Shown here: piece by piece, positions 53,186 to 63,048 of the stretch
Position numbering within the stretch: the stretch's first letter is position 1
Layout: each line of letters begins with the position of its first letter
Source of the DNA: JAIBCC01 sp963763855
GTDB taxonomy: Bacteria; Acidobacteriota; Blastocatellia; Pyrinomonadales; Pyrinomonadaceae
Length of the DNA stretch: 64,000 nucleotides
Assembly (NCBI GenBank): GCA_963763855.1
Contig: CAVXPU010000005.1
Coordinates: 3,224,001-3,288,000 of the forward strand
Direction: 5' to 3'
Position numbers and translations under genes: made by a program
Notes under the pieces: model-generated
What the model was told of the DNA's origin: nothing
Databases searched by the model: none
What the model saw: the letters and a program-made list of their open reading frames with translations, nothing else

Positions 53186-54475
53186 TTAGCCTTTGATTTG
53201 ATAAAACGCTTTTCTTCCCAAATAGCGAGCCGAGCTGCCCAAATCTTCTTCGATTCTAAGCAATTGATTGTATTTTGAAATACGATCTGAGCGACAAAGC
53301 GAACCTGTTTTGATTTGTCCGGCGTTGGTTGCAACAGCTAGATCGGCAATGAAATTGTCTTCCGTTTCACCTGAACGATGCGAGATTATCGCCGTCATAT
53401 TGTTAGTTTTGGCAAGCTCGATCGCGTCGAGCGTTTCCGTCAGCGTTCCGATTTGATTTACTTTGATTAGAATTGAATTGGCACAACCTTCGTCAATTCC
53501 CTTTTGCAAAAATTTAACGTTAGTAACAAATAAATCATCGCCAACGAGTTGTATATTTTTGCCAATTTGGTCGGTGATATATTTCCAACCCGTCCAATCA
53601 TTTTCCGCCATTCCGTCTTCAATCGAAATAATCGGATATTTTTTCGTCCAATCGATCCAATAATCAGCCATTTCGGTCGGCGTTAATTTGCGTTTATCTG
53701 ATTTTTTGAAAACGTAATTTTTGCCATCGAAAAATTCACTCGCGGCAGGATCGAGTGCGAGCATCACATCGTCGCCCGCTTTGTAGCCCGCTAATTCAAT
53801 TGCTTCGAGAATCGTTTCAACCGCTTCTTCGTTAGATTTCAGATTCGGTGCAAATCCGCCTTCATCACCGACAGACGTTGAATATCCGCGTTTTTTGAGA
53901 ACGTTTTTGAGATTGTGAAAAATCTCTGCACCGCACCGTAAACCTTCTGCAAACGATTCCGCACCAACCGGAAGCACCATGAATTCTTGAAAATCCACGT
54001 TGTTATCCGCGTGTGCTCCTCCATTCAAGATATTCATCATTGGAACAGGCAATGTTTTGGCATTCGTGCCGCCGAGATATTTGTAAAGCGGCAATTCCAA
54101 AACCGAAGAAGCCGCCCGGGCAGTCGCCAATGATACAGCCAAAATCGCATTTGCACCAAGATTCGATTTGTTTTCCGTACCGTCTAAATCAATCATTGTT
54201 TGATCAATCAACGTTTGATCAAGTGCGTCCAAACCTTCCAATTCATAAGCGATCTTTTCATTTACATTCTCAACCGCTTTCAAAGTTCCCTTGCCCAAAT
54301 AACGCTTTTTATCGCCGTCACGCAATTCAACCGCTTCATGTTCGCCCGTTGACGCACCCGAAGGAACAGCCGCCCGACCAGTCGCACCCGATTCCAAAAC
54401 AACTTCCGCCTCAATAGTAGGATTACCACGCGAATCCAAAATTTCTCTCGCCCAAACTGCTTCAATTAAACTCAT
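53186..54475 (-). CDS. eno: Enolase
   Basis: Converts 2-phosphoglycerate to phosphoenolpyruvate. 429 residues from ATG 54475 (MSLIEAVWAREILDSRGNPT); further upstream codons are non-homologous. SGASTGEHEAVELRDGD, the metal ligands in MLALDPAASEF, SIEDGMAENDW and LVGDDLFVTN, the catalytic Lys in ILIKVNQIGTLTE and SHRSGETEDNFIADL are all present. Downstream of the PIN pair on the same strand but with a 100-base spacer. Confidence 0.96.
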   Translation of the reverse strand: MSLIEAVWAREILDSRGNPTIEAEVVLESGATGRAAVPSGASTGEHEAVELRDGDKKRYLGKGTLKAVENVNEKIAYELEGLDALDQTLIDQTMIDLDGTENKSNLGANAILAVSLATARAASSVLELPLYKYLGGTNAKTLPVPMMNILNGGAHADNNVDFQEFMVLPVGAESFAEGLRCGAEIFHNLKNVLKKRGYSTSVGDEGGFAPNLKSNEEAVETILEAIELAGYKAGDDVMLALDPAASEFFDGKNYVFKKSDKRKLTPTEMADYWIDWTKKYPIISIEDGMAENDWTGWKYITDQIGKNIQLVGDDLFVTNVKFLQKGIDEGCANSILIKVNQIGTLTETLDAIELAKTNNMTAIISHRSGETEDNFIADLAVATNAGQIKTGSLCRSDRISKYNQLLRIEEDLGSSARYLGRKAFYQIKG

Positions 54476-54623
54476 TTTTGTATAAATAACTCCATTAAAT
54501 TTTAGAAAACTTATATTTACAAATTTAACACCAAATGAACTTCTGTTAAAACTGTCAAGGAAAATGTTTTTTGCGTGAAGTAATGTATGCAATACTGGAC
54601 TTCAGTTCCATGTCAGAAAACCT

Positions 54624-55379
54624 ATGAGAAAATTCTCTTCATTCTTAATCTTAACCCTTAGCTGCTTAATATTTTTTCTAGCCGTTTCAGATTCTATAGC
54701 ACAAAAGAAACAGAAGAAAAGAAATCGTGCTGAAGCAAAATCTCAACAGCTAAAAAATGGTTATATCGGACTTGAAAGCGTTATTTTAGAAAGAGAAAGT
54801 CTAAACATTTGCCCGTTTTTCCCATATAAAGACGGAATGTATTGTGATGGCGACAAATCATCAATCAGCGTTTCCGCTACTGCAAAAGAAGTGGAAGAGA
54901 ATGGCTTAATTTATCGCTATTTTGTGACAGGCGGAACAATTATTGGAAATGGGGCTAATGTAATTTGGGATTTGAAAGGTGCAAAAATGGGAAACTATTT
55001 GATAACCGTTGCATTGGTAAAAGACGCTGCTGTGAAGGGTAAAACCATAACGAAAAGTTTTAGTTATGGAGAATGCGACACCTGCGATCCACCGTGTAGT
55101 TGCCCGATTCTTTCAGTAATCGGCTCCAAAGCTATCGCAAAAGCGGGCGACGGACTAATTTTTACAGCTGAACTGAAAGGAAAAGGAAATGAAGATATTA
55201 AATATATTTGGACAGTTTCAAACGGAACAATTGAAGCCGGACAAGGAATTTCCCAAATAATTGTTCGAACGGATAGTTCGATGAAAGGTCAAAGAATTAC
55301 GGCAACCATTGAAATTATTGGACTTTGTTCCGCCTGTCCCAACCAAGCCTCCGCAACAGGAGAAATTGGAAATGATTAA
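54624..55379 (+). CDS. Secreted PKD-like protein
   Basis: A 251-residue protein with a signal peptide (FLILTLSCLIFFLAVSDSIAQ) and two PKD/Ig-like modules: SISVSATAKEVEENGLIYRYFVTGGTI and LSVIGSKAIAKAGDGLIFTAELKG followed by IKYIWTVSNGTIEAGQGISQIIV. CxxC and CSC clusters (CDTCDPPCSC, CSACPNQ) resemble acidobacterial secreted or surface proteins of unknown role. Divergent from eno. Confidence 0.7.
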   Translation: MRKFSSFLILTLSCLIFFLAVSDSIAQKKQKKRNRAEAKSQQLKNGYIGLESVILERESLNICPFFPYKDGMYCDGDKSSISVSATAKEVEENGLIYRYFVTGGTIIGNGANVIWDLKGAKMGNYLITVALVKDAAVKGKTITKSFSYGECDTCDPPCSCPILSVIGSKAIAKAGDGLIFTAELKGKGNEDIKYIWTVSNGTIEAGQGISQIIVRTDSSMKGQRITATIEIIGLCSACPNQASATGEIGND

Positions 55380-55416
55380 TCCGTAGAATCTTTTCCGTAT
55401 TTTTTTGCGACTAAAT

Positions 55417-55560
55417 CTAACCTTTTTCCATCCTTACCTTCAAAATCCGTCGTTTATAAACTTCTTCGATCTTAAAAACATTTCCGTTAAATTCGACCGT
55501 TTCGTCCGCTTCTAAAATCTGTCCCGATTCGCTCATTAAAAATCCGGCGACCGTCCGGCA
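55417..55560 (-). pseudogene. Tail remnant of a CorC/HlyC-type gene
   Basis: About 45 codons reading TVAGFLMSESGQILEADETV ... VFKIEEVYKRRILKVRMEKG then TAG at 55417-55419. This matches the transporter-associated (CorC_HlyC) C-terminus of the full gene at 56269-57671, which reads GQILEAKA, VFKIEEVDKRRILKV. The two copies bracket the membrane protein at 55684. Rest of 55380-55683 shows no gene. Confidence 0.75.
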
Positions 55561-55683
55561 ATCGCGGTTTGATTCGTAAAAAAACACAAAAGGAAGATTA
55601 ATTCCTTTCGTGCAATTACGCGTTCTCTTAATTAATAATAGTAGCTAATCGATTTTGAAGAAAACTCTCGCTTAATATTAGAA

Positions 55684-56115
55684 TTAACTAACTAAAATAG
55701 GACGACGCGGAATATTAGTTATTAATTTTCCACCGAGCATAGTCAGCGGAATGAACAAAAATAAGATTGAAAAGTGAAACCAAAACGGCACAATGTTCCA
55801 AAATAATGAATGAATTACGATTCCGCTAAGAAACAGTAAGATTCCCAGCACAAAAGTTGACTTATCGTTTTCATGTGCCACCAACGCTGCTATTACTCCT
55901 GCAATTACTGAATAAACTGCACTTCGGAAAATTACAATTAATAAAATTGAAGTCTGCGGCATAAAAAGGGTATTGTCACGAATCGCACTTTGCAACTCAT
56001 TTTGATATTTGCCATACCAATCAGGCGAAACTAGAACCCAAGCAAAATCACTGCCTAACAAAAAAAATCCCCAAACCATCAATCCGGCTAATGCCCCGAT
56101 AACTACCCGCATCAC
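55684..56115 (-). CDS. Small four-helix membrane protein
   Basis: A 143-residue hydrophobic protein: MMRVVIGALAGLMVWGFFLLG, SILLIVIFRSAVYSVIAGVIAAL, FVLGILLFLSGIVIHSLFW and FHFSILFLFIPLTMLGGKLI. No charged catalytic residues stand out; no family recognised. It is flanked by the CorC-like tail remnant and the full CorC-like gene, so it looks inserted within or between duplicated copies. Confidence 0.6.
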   Translation of the reverse strand: MMRVVIGALAGLMVWGFFLLGSDFAWVLVSPDWYGKYQNELQSAIRDNTLFMPQTSILLIVIFRSAVYSVIAGVIAALVAHENDKSTFVLGILLFLSGIVIHSLFWNIVPFWFHFSILFLFIPLTMLGGKLITNIPRRPILVS

Positions 56116-56268
56116 AATTATCTCCCAAATATTTTATAAGTTTCCGCTAAAAATTAATTTCGCAAACAAAAATAATAACAAGTTTTGATTCGATAAAATA
56201 TAATATAAATTTTAAAAAAAACGAAGTGAAAAAGAATTCCTTTCGTGTAAATTCGATTTTGTTTGTGA

Positions 56269-57671
56269 CTATATCAAACCTTTTTCCATCCGAACCTTCA
56301 AAATCCTACGCTTATCTACTTCTTCAATCTTAAAAACATTTCCATTAAACTGAACGGTCTCGCCTTCGCTTCTAAAATCTGCCCGGCTTCGCTCATTAAA
56401 AATCCGGCGACTGTTGTGTAGCCTTCCGAAATTGGGAGGTTCATTCCCAAACGACGGTTCAGATCGCGAACTACTAAATTTCCATCCAAAAGATAGCTTC
56501 CATCTTCTTGCGGATGAATTTGTTCGGTAACTTCTTCATCGTGTTCATCAGAAATATCGCCGACGATTTCTTCTAAAAGATCTTCTAGCGTGATTATTCC
56601 TTCAACTCCGCCGTGTTCATCTACAACAAAGCCAAAGTGTGATTTTCCTTTCTGCATCTGCCGTAAAACTTCTTCCAATTTTGCCGTATCGACCACATAA
56701 AATGGCGGTTTAACTACTTTTTCAATCTTAAAAAGACGCGGTTTCAGTAGCAAATATTGCATTACATCTTTGCTGTGCAAAACTCCCTTAATGTCGTCTA
56801 AATCTTCACCATAAACCGGCAAACGCGAATAGCCGTATTGACGAAAAGCCTTGGCGATATCCTCAAGCGTGGAGGTATGTGGGATCGCCATAATCTCGGT
56901 TCGAGGAATCATTGCTTCTTTGACCGTAGTGTCAGAAAATTCGAAAACTTTGTTGATGAGATTCTCTTCTTCTTCGTTCAAATGTCCGCTCTCATGCGAA
57001 ACGCGAATCAATTGGCGTATTTCGTCTTCCGTATAGATCGAGCCGTGTTCATTCGATGATCGCAGACCAAAAAGCCTGACGGTTTTTGTACCAGTCCAAT
57101 CTAAGAGACGAATCGGATAGGAAAAAGTCTTGTAGAAAAGTTGGAGAGGAAGAGCAACCCACATCGCAACTCTTTCGGACAATTCCAAAGCCATCGTTTT
57201 TGGAGCAAGTTCACCCAAAACAATGTGCAGAAATGTGATTATCGAAAAGGCAATCGCGAATGAAATGGAATGAAGGACAACGCCTGACGTTAAAAAAGCC
57301 AATCCCGTCGCTTCCCCAATCAAAACTAAAATCGGATCGAGAATTTTAGCAATCGCAGGCTCGCCCACCCATCCGAGAGCAAGCGATGCGATTGTAATAC
57401 CGAGTTGGGTAGCGGAAATATAGGCGTTTAGATTATTTAGAAGCAGCATCAAACGCTTGGCAGCTTTGTCGCCTTCAGCCGCCAAAGCCTCAATTCGTGA
57501 TTTTCTAACCGCTACCAACGCAAATTCGGCAGCAACGAAAAAACCATTTCCCAAAACCAGGAAAAGAACTAATGCAAATTTGAAAAGAGTTGAGCCTAGA
57601 GAAGGAAATTCGCTGATCGCTTCTGCATCAGCAAAAAATAAAAGTAAGAAGCTACTAAAATATTCGTCCAT
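56269..57671 (-). CDS. CorC/HlyC-type CNNM-like membrane protein with CBS domains, frameshift near end
   Basis: About 467 residues in full: a DUF21 membrane domain (FALVLFLVLGNGFFVAAEFALVAVRKSRIEAL), two CBS domains (VKEAMIPRTEIMAIPHTSTLEDI and VVKPPFYVVDTAKLEE), the linker EHGGVEGIITLEDLLEEIVGDISDEHDEE and the CorC_HlyC transporter domain. The frame ends in PFSLMEMFLRLKK at 56316, but the adjacent frame gives the expected VQFNGNVFKIEEVDKRRILKV to 56269, so a base is missing near 56365 (GCGAGACC). Members handle Mg/Co efflux or act as hemolysin-like modulators; the role here is not proven. Confidence 0.85.
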
Positions 57672-57687
57672 ACCTTAAAAAAATGGA

Positions 57688-58260
57688 TTATATCACATTC
57701 AAATTTGAATCAATAATTTCCTGAATCAGCGGCTGACACGAACCGCAACCGCTTCCTGCATTGCATTTTTGGGAAACTTCTTCCACAGTTTCGCATCGAT
57801 TTTCGGCGATGATTTTTTCAATCGTTTCCTCCGAAATGCCAAAACAAGTGCAGATCAATGCCCTTTCTCCAATAAATTCTGCGAGCTGAGCGGATCGAAA
57901 ATTATTGAAGGCAGCTTGCAGAGTTTCAATGGCGAGTGTAAAGCAATGTTCGCGATTTTCGGGAAATTCTCCAAGCCGCGATTTAATTTGATTCTCCACA
58001 TCTTCAAGTCCGTGAAGTTCGCTAAGCTCTTTATTTATAATTATTTCCGCTATCAAATCCGCCGCTGCGATCAGATATCCGCAACCATTTGTTTGAAATT
58101 TTGCTTCGATAATCTTCTTGACTTCAATCCTCAAAGTAAAACGCAAAGCAGATCCGCAAACAAAACTTGCGTCTGTATGAACTGCATTTGCATTTGCGGT
58201 TTTGCCTTCATTGCGGAGATTTGCAATGCCTTCTGAAATTTTACCAGGATAGAAACTCAC
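57688..58260 (-). CDS. NifU-like Fe-S protein (IscU-type N-terminus, BFD-like [2Fe-2S] C-terminus)
   Basis: About 190 residues. N-terminus VSFYPGKISEGIANLRNEGKT and FVCGSALRFTLRIE (an IscU-type scaffold block), then KFQTNGCGYLIAAADLI; C-terminus ALICTCFGISEETIEKII and CNAGSGCGSCQPLIQEI with the CxC...CxxC pattern of BFD-like [2Fe-2S] domains. This is a partial NifU architecture for Fe-S assembly. The start is set at GTG 58260 because the ATG at 58302 and the codons between are part of an ACGCAAAG repeat. Confidence 0.75.
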   Translation of the reverse strand: MSFYPGKISEGIANLRNEGKTANANAVHTDASFVCGSALRFTLRIEVKKIIEAKFQTNGCGYLIAAADLIAEIIINKELSELHGLEDVENQIKSRLGEFPENREHCFTLAIETLQAAFNNFRSAQLAEFIGERALICTCFGISEETIEKIIAENRCETVEEVSQKCNAGSGCGSCQPLIQEIIDSNLNVI

Positions 58261-58273
58261 TTTATAGATTTTC

Positions 58274-58300
58274 AACGCAAAGACGCAAAGACGCAAAGGC
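58274..58300. repeat. ACGCAAAG short tandem repeat
   Basis: AACGCAAAGACGCAAAGACGCAAAGG is three copies of an 8-base unit. Upstream-extended translations of the NifU-like gene would read it as MPLRLCVFAL, which is unlikely to be real protein. It belongs with the other short-period repeats of the window. Confidence 0.8.
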
Positions 58301-58357
58301 AATCTTGCTAATCCTCTCTATCCTCTTTTATTTTCTTTGTGTAAAATACTTAGAGAC

Positions 58358-58927
58358 ATGAAAAAAATTATCTTTTTGCTTTTACCTTTTGCTTTTTTGC
58401 TTGCGATTGCATGCAATCCAGCAGCACCTGTTTCGGTAACTAATCAGCCTGTTTCAATTAATAATATTCCGCAAACAAATGCCCCGATGCCGCCGACAAA
58501 ACCGCTTGAAGAAATGTATTGGGCAAAATTTGAAGGAGAAACCCAAAAACTCGCTGACTTCAAAGGAAAGGCTGTGATTCTGGATTTTTGGGCAACATAT
58601 TGTCCGCCTTGCATTGAAGAAATTCCGCATTTGAAAGAGCTGCAAAAAAAATATGGCAAAGAAAATCTTGAGATTGTCGGCTTACATGTTGGCGGCGAGG
58701 AAGATCGCCCGAAAGTTCCGGCATTCGTCAAAAAATTAGAGATAGATTATCCGCTGGCAACTCCCGAAGATGCACTCACACGTTTTATTTTTGGAACGGA
58801 TTCAGCAATTCCGCAAACCGCGATTTTTGATCGAAAAGGCAATTTGGTAAAGAAAATTACGGGATTTGATGCCAAAATAAAGAAAGAATTGGATGCGGCG
58901 GTTGAACAAGCCGTGAAAACTAACTGA
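58358..58927 (+). CDS. TlpA/ResA-like thioredoxin-fold lipoprotein
   Basis: A 189-residue protein with the lipoprotein signal LLPFAFLLAIACNP (cysteine at about residue 19) and a thioredoxin-like domain: YWAKFEGETQKLADFKGKAV, DFWATYCPPCIEEIPHLKELQ (CPPC active site) and IPQTAIFDRKGNLVKKITGF. It would reduce or oxidise disulfides in the periplasm, e.g. during cytochrome c maturation. Ends 42 bases before the glucoamylase gene, which shares its strand. Confidence 0.88.
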   Translation: MKKIIFLLLPFAFLLAIACNPAAPVSVTNQPVSINNIPQTNAPMPPTKPLEEMYWAKFEGETQKLADFKGKAVILDFWATYCPPCIEEIPHLKELQKKYGKENLEIVGLHVGGEEDRPKVPAFVKKLEIDYPLATPEDALTRFIFGTDSAIPQTAIFDRKGNLVKKITGFDAKIKKELDAAVEQAVKTN

Positions 58928-58962
58928 ACTCGAAATCCGCAATCCAAAACCCCAAATCGTAA
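58926..58962. repeat. AATCCGC-type short repeat before the glucoamylase gene
   Basis: AACTCGAAATCCGCAATCCAAAACCCCAAATCG, a run of degenerate 7-9 base units also seen at 6876-6902. Occupies the gap between the TlpA-like and glucoamylase genes. Confidence 0.6.
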
Positions 58963-58968
58963 ATTGAT

Positions 58969-60912
58969 ATGAGAGATATTCCCGTAGGCAACGGCTCGTT
59001 GCTCGTAAATTTTGACCATAAATATCAGATTCGTGACATTTATTTTCCACACGTTGGGCAGGAAAATCACACGGAAGGTTATCCATTTCGCTTCGGCGTT
59101 TGGGTGGATGGCGATTTTTCCTGGATTCATGAAAATGAATGGAAACGTGAGCTGAAATATGTTTCGGAAACGCTGGTAACAGACGTTCGTTTGGTCAATG
59201 AAACTCTGGGAATCGAGATAATTTCAAATGACACTGTAGCCAGCCATGAAAATATCTTTTTGAGAAAATTGCGTGTAATTAATTTGCGGGATTCGAGCCG
59301 CGATGTGCGAATTTTTCTTCATCAGGATTTTCGAATTTCCGAAAATAAAATCGGTGATACGGCATTTTACGATCCTGAAAGCCTTGCCTTAATTCACTAC
59401 AAACGTGATCGCTATTTTCTCATCAATACCGAACCGCATTTTGACGAAATTGCCACCGGACGCAAGGCTTTTCAAGATCAGGAAGGCACTTGGCGTGATG
59501 CCGAAGATGGAATCCTGCATGGCGGAACGATAACGGAAGGCTCTGTAGATTCAACAATTAGCGTTAAATTCCAGCTTGAGCCGAAAGCTGCAAATGAATT
59601 TTATTATTGGATCTGTGCGGGAAAATCTTATGCCGAAGTCAGCAAATTGAATGCTCATGTAAAGAGTGAAACTCCCGTCGGTTATCTGCGTTATACGGAA
59701 AATTATTGGCGGGTTTGGGTCAATAAAAACGAGACGGATTTTGCGGATTTACCGGACGATGTGGTTAAGCTTTTCAAGCGTTCTTTGCTAATAATCCGCA
59801 CTCAAATTGACAACGATGGAGCGATTCTTGCAGCCAATGATTCTGACGTAACTCATCGTGCGACCGATCATTACAGCTATTTATGGACTCGCGATGGAGC
59901 ATTGGTGGCGAATGCTCTCGATCTCGCCGGATATTCACATTTGACTCGAAAATTCTTTAAGTTTTGCGGTGAAATTGTCCATAAAGACGGCTATTTTTTG
60001 CAAAAATATAATCCTGACGGCTCGCCCGCTTCGGGCTGGCACGCAAGCTGGGATAAATGGGCAAAACGCAAGCTCATCCCGATTCAGGAAGACGAAACGG
60101 CACTTGTGATCTGGGCACTTTGGGAGCATTACGATCGCTATCGCGACATCGAATTTATCCGTAGCCTTTATCGACCGTTAATTCTTCTCTGTGCTGATTT
60201 TATGGTCAGTTTTCGTGACGAAAGAGGTTTGCCGAAAGCGAGCTGGAACTTATGGGAGGATCGCCGTGGCATCCACGCATTTACATGCGGAACAACGGTA
60301 GGCGGATTGCGGGCAGCGGCAAAATTTGCACATCTTTTCGGCGAAACTTCGCGTGGCGAAATCTACGAAAAAGCTGCTGACGAAATGGTAGTCGGAATTC
60401 GCAAACACCTTTATTCCAAAGAACTTGGCAGATTTCTTCGGGCGATTGAAACAAACGACGATGTTAATTTTCACGCCGATCTTGCGGTTGGATCATCAAG
60501 CTATGCCCTCTATTATTTCGGTGCTTTTTCAATTGACGATGAAATGATCAAATCGACCATGCGAGCCGTAGAAGAAAAACTCTGGGTAAACAATGAAATC
60601 GGAGGCGTCGCACGCTTTGAAAACGATGGCTATATGCGAATCACCGAAACCGTAACCGGCAATCCTTGGTTCATTTGCACGCTTTGGCTGGCTGATTATC
60701 GAATCGCGATTGCGAAGAAAAAAGAAGATCTGAAAGGCGTTTTAGAAATTCTCGAATGGACCGCAAAACGTGCTTTGCCATCAGGAGCTCTAGCCGAACA
60801 AGTTAATCCGCTAACCGGCGAAGGCGTTTCGGTTGCACCTTTAACTTGGTCGCATTCAACATTTGTGGCAACGGTGATGAATTATTTGAGGAAATTGAAT
60901 GAATTGGGGTGA
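58969..60912 (+). CDS. GH15 glucoamylase-type glycoside hydrolase
   Basis: A 647-residue enzyme of GH15: an N-terminal beta domain (HKYQIRDIYFPHVGQENHTEG) and the (alpha/alpha)6 barrel with SYLWTRDGALVANALDL, DEDET-type active site (LIPIQEDETALVIWALWEH), ASWNLWEDRRGIHAFT and PLTWSHSTFVATV. No signal peptide is visible, suggesting a cytoplasmic glucan or trehalose hydrolase, e.g. glycogen turnover. The preceding spacer (58926-58968) consists of AATCCGC-type repeats. Starts with ATG 58969. Confidence 0.93.
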   Translation: MRDIPVGNGSLLVNFDHKYQIRDIYFPHVGQENHTEGYPFRFGVWVDGDFSWIHENEWKRELKYVSETLVTDVRLVNETLGIEIISNDTVASHENIFLRKLRVINLRDSSRDVRIFLHQDFRISENKIGDTAFYDPESLALIHYKRDRYFLINTEPHFDEIATGRKAFQDQEGTWRDAEDGILHGGTITEGSVDSTISVKFQLEPKAANEFYYWICAGKSYAEVSKLNAHVKSETPVGYLRYTENYWRVWVNKNETDFADLPDDVVKLFKRSLLIIRTQIDNDGAILAANDSDVTHRATDHYSYLWTRDGALVANALDLAGYSHLTRKFFKFCGEIVHKDGYFLQKYNPDGSPASGWHASWDKWAKRKLIPIQEDETALVIWALWEHYDRYRDIEFIRSLYRPLILLCADFMVSFRDERGLPKASWNLWEDRRGIHAFTCGTTVGGLRAAAKFAHLFGETSRGEIYEKAADEMVVGIRKHLYSKELGRFLRAIETNDDVNFHADLAVGSSSYALYYFGAFSIDDEMIKSTMRAVEEKLWVNNEIGGVARFENDGYMRITETVTGNPWFICTLWLADYRIAIAKKKEDLKGVLEILEWTAKRALPSGALAEQVNPLTGEGVSVAPLTWSHSTFVATVMNYLRKLNELG

Positions 60913-60920
60913 TTGGTTTA

Positions 60921-61430
60921 ATGAAAACAATAATTATTATTTGTACATTGTTAGGCTTTTCCATAACTGCTTTTTCTCAAAGTGCAACGAAGATCGACGA
61001 GGTTTCTTATTTAACCTGCGGTGATTTTCTAAATCGAATAGCTGGATATTATCAGTGGGAATTGCAAAACAAGCCCGAAAACAAACTTTATGTCATTTAC
61101 TATCAAGGAAAAGAAAATCGTTCGGTCAGAGTTTACAATAAAAAGACAAAGAAGTTTGCTAATGTTCTGAAAAATCCAATTTACGGATACGCCTTAAATA
61201 GAGCGAAAGAAATTCCTATCTTTCTCAAAGACAGTTATAAAGTCCCCAAGGACAGAGTGATGCTGGTTGACGGAGGATATAGAGAAAGATTTGGATTGGA
61301 AATATGGAGCGTTCCTGACGGTTCTGAACCACCGAAAGCTACACCTACTTTAACTCGCAAAGATGTAAAGTTAGTGAAGGGTAAACTGAGAGCCCCTTAT
61401 AGACTGATTTGCTGTTACGGCGATTGCTGA
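60921..61430 (+). CDS. Secreted protein of unknown function
   Basis: A 169-residue protein from ATG 60921 with a signal peptide (KTIIIICTLLGFSITAFSQ). EVSYLTCGDFLNRIAGYYQWELQNKPENKLYVIYYQG and YRERFGLEIWSVPDGSEPPKATPT suggest a compact domain with two cysteines and a C-terminal pair (LICCYGDC). I do not recognise the family. It follows the glucoamylase gene by 8 bases and is likely co-transcribed with it. Confidence 0.7.
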   Translation: MKTIIIICTLLGFSITAFSQSATKIDEVSYLTCGDFLNRIAGYYQWELQNKPENKLYVIYYQGKENRSVRVYNKKTKKFANVLKNPIYGYALNRAKEIPIFLKDSYKVPKDRVMLVDGGYRERFGLEIWSVPDGSEPPKATPTLTRKDVKLVKGKLRAPYRLICCYGDC

Positions 61431-61516
61431 GCTGAAAAGGAGTCAGAAAAGAAATTGAGATTATTGATTTGAGAAGTAAATCAAACAAGGTGTAAGATTT
61501 AGGATTCAAAACCATT

Positions 61517-62968
61517 ATGCGAAGAGCCAAAATTTTAGCAACCATCGGACCTGCTTCGAGCAAGCAGGAAACCATCGAACAACTTATCAAAGCGGGCTTA
61601 AATGCGGTGCGGATCAATATGTCGCACGGAACTCATGCGGATCATGCTATTTCGATTGCAAATGCAAGGGCGGCGGCAGAGAATTGCCAAACGGCATTAG
61701 CGGTTTTAGTCGATCTTTCGGGACCGAAAATCCGCACCCGCACTTTAACGGATGGCAAATCGGTTGAACTAAAAAACGGTGACGCTTTCGTTATTACATC
61801 GCGTGACATTATCGGAAACGAACGTGAAGTTTCTACGACTTTTGTCGAATTACCAAGCCTCGTAAATGCCGGTGAAGTGATTTTGCTTGACGATGGTGCA
61901 TTGAAATTACAGGTTGAAAAAGTTGACGGTCAAGACGTTCATTGCAAAGTGATTGTCGGCGGAATGCTCGCCGAAAGAAAGGGAATTAATCTCCCAAGCA
62001 CGCATCTGCCGATACCTTCTTTGACAGATAAAGACCGCGTTGATCTGGAATTTGCGATTGAGCAAAATGTTGACTACATTGCACTTAGCTTTGTAAGGAA
62101 AGCGGAAGATTGTCGCGAAGTAAAGAAATTGATCCGCGATCTGAACAAACGAAAAGTTGGACGTCCGCTGCTTGTCGCAAAAATTGAAAAAGCGGAAGCG
62201 ATTGCGAATTTGGAAGAAATTATCCAGGCTACAGACGGCGTAATGGTCGCTCGCGGCGATCTGGGCGTCGAAACGAGCGTCGAAAAAGTTCCGGTTTATC
62301 AGAAAGAAATAATTCAGCGTTCTATCGCAAACGATAAATTTGTAATTACTGCAACGCAGATGTTGCAAACGATGATCGAGCATCCATTTCCTACCCGGGC
62401 GGAGGCTTCAGATGTTGCAAATGCAGTTTGGGATGGTTCTGACGCGGTAATGCTTTCGGCGGAAACTGCGAGCGGAAAATTCCCCGTTGAATCTGTCAGA
62501 ACGATGGCGGAAATCATCGATTCCGCTGAAGAAATTAAACCGAAATACCTCAAAAAACCAATCAAATTCGAACAACTTCCAACCGGCAGAACATCGCAGG
62601 CGATTTGCCGTGCGGCAGCCTATGCCGCGAAAGAAATTGGCACTGAAAAGGTCGCCGTCTTTACCGAATCGGGATTAATGGCATTGCGTTTATCATCATT
62701 CCGCTCCGGTTTGCAGACTTTTGCACTTACTTCTTCACACGATGTTAAGAATCAGCTTGCATTAATTTGGGGAGTTCGCCCAATGTTTCATCAAGCCGGT
62801 GAATCGACCGAATCAATGCTCAAATCAGGCGAGAAAAAGCTTTTGAGCCTGGAAAATTGCGTTGAAGACAAAGAAACAATTGTTATGATGGCTGGCAGAC
62901 TTTCAGGTTTGGGGCTTTCAAGTTCGGTTATTGTTTGGACAATTGGTGAGGATGTTCCGAAAAGATAG
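61517..62968 (+). CDS. pyk: Pyruvate kinase
   Basis: Converts phosphoenolpyruvate and ADP to pyruvate and ATP. 483 residues. MRRAKILATIGPASSKQETI at the start, LAVLVDLSGPKIRT, DYIALSFVRKAEDCREV, LLVAKIEKAEAIANLEEI (catalytic Lys) and DGVMVARGDLGVE (metal ligands) are all intact, and a C-terminal allosteric domain follows (AKEIGTEKVAVFTESGLMALRLSSFR). Full length, no frame breaks. The window also holds gpmI and eno, the two preceding steps. Confidence 0.96.
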   Translation: MRRAKILATIGPASSKQETIEQLIKAGLNAVRINMSHGTHADHAISIANARAAAENCQTALAVLVDLSGPKIRTRTLTDGKSVELKNGDAFVITSRDIIGNEREVSTTFVELPSLVNAGEVILLDDGALKLQVEKVDGQDVHCKVIVGGMLAERKGINLPSTHLPIPSLTDKDRVDLEFAIEQNVDYIALSFVRKAEDCREVKKLIRDLNKRKVGRPLLVAKIEKAEAIANLEEIIQATDGVMVARGDLGVETSVEKVPVYQKEIIQRSIANDKFVITATQMLQTMIEHPFPTRAEASDVANAVWDGSDAVMLSAETASGKFPVESVRTMAEIIDSAEEIKPKYLKKPIKFEQLPTGRTSQAICRAAAYAAKEIGTEKVAVFTESGLMALRLSSFRSGLQTFALTSSHDVKNQLALIWGVRPMFHQAGESTESMLKSGEKKLLSLENCVEDKETIVMMAGRLSGLGLSSSVIVWTIGEDVPKR

Positions 62969-63048
62969 ACATCTTTAGTTATTTATTGAATATATTCAGA
63001 TTAGCCGGTACTTTTTTATTTCAAACTTATACAAAATCTCCATTAATT

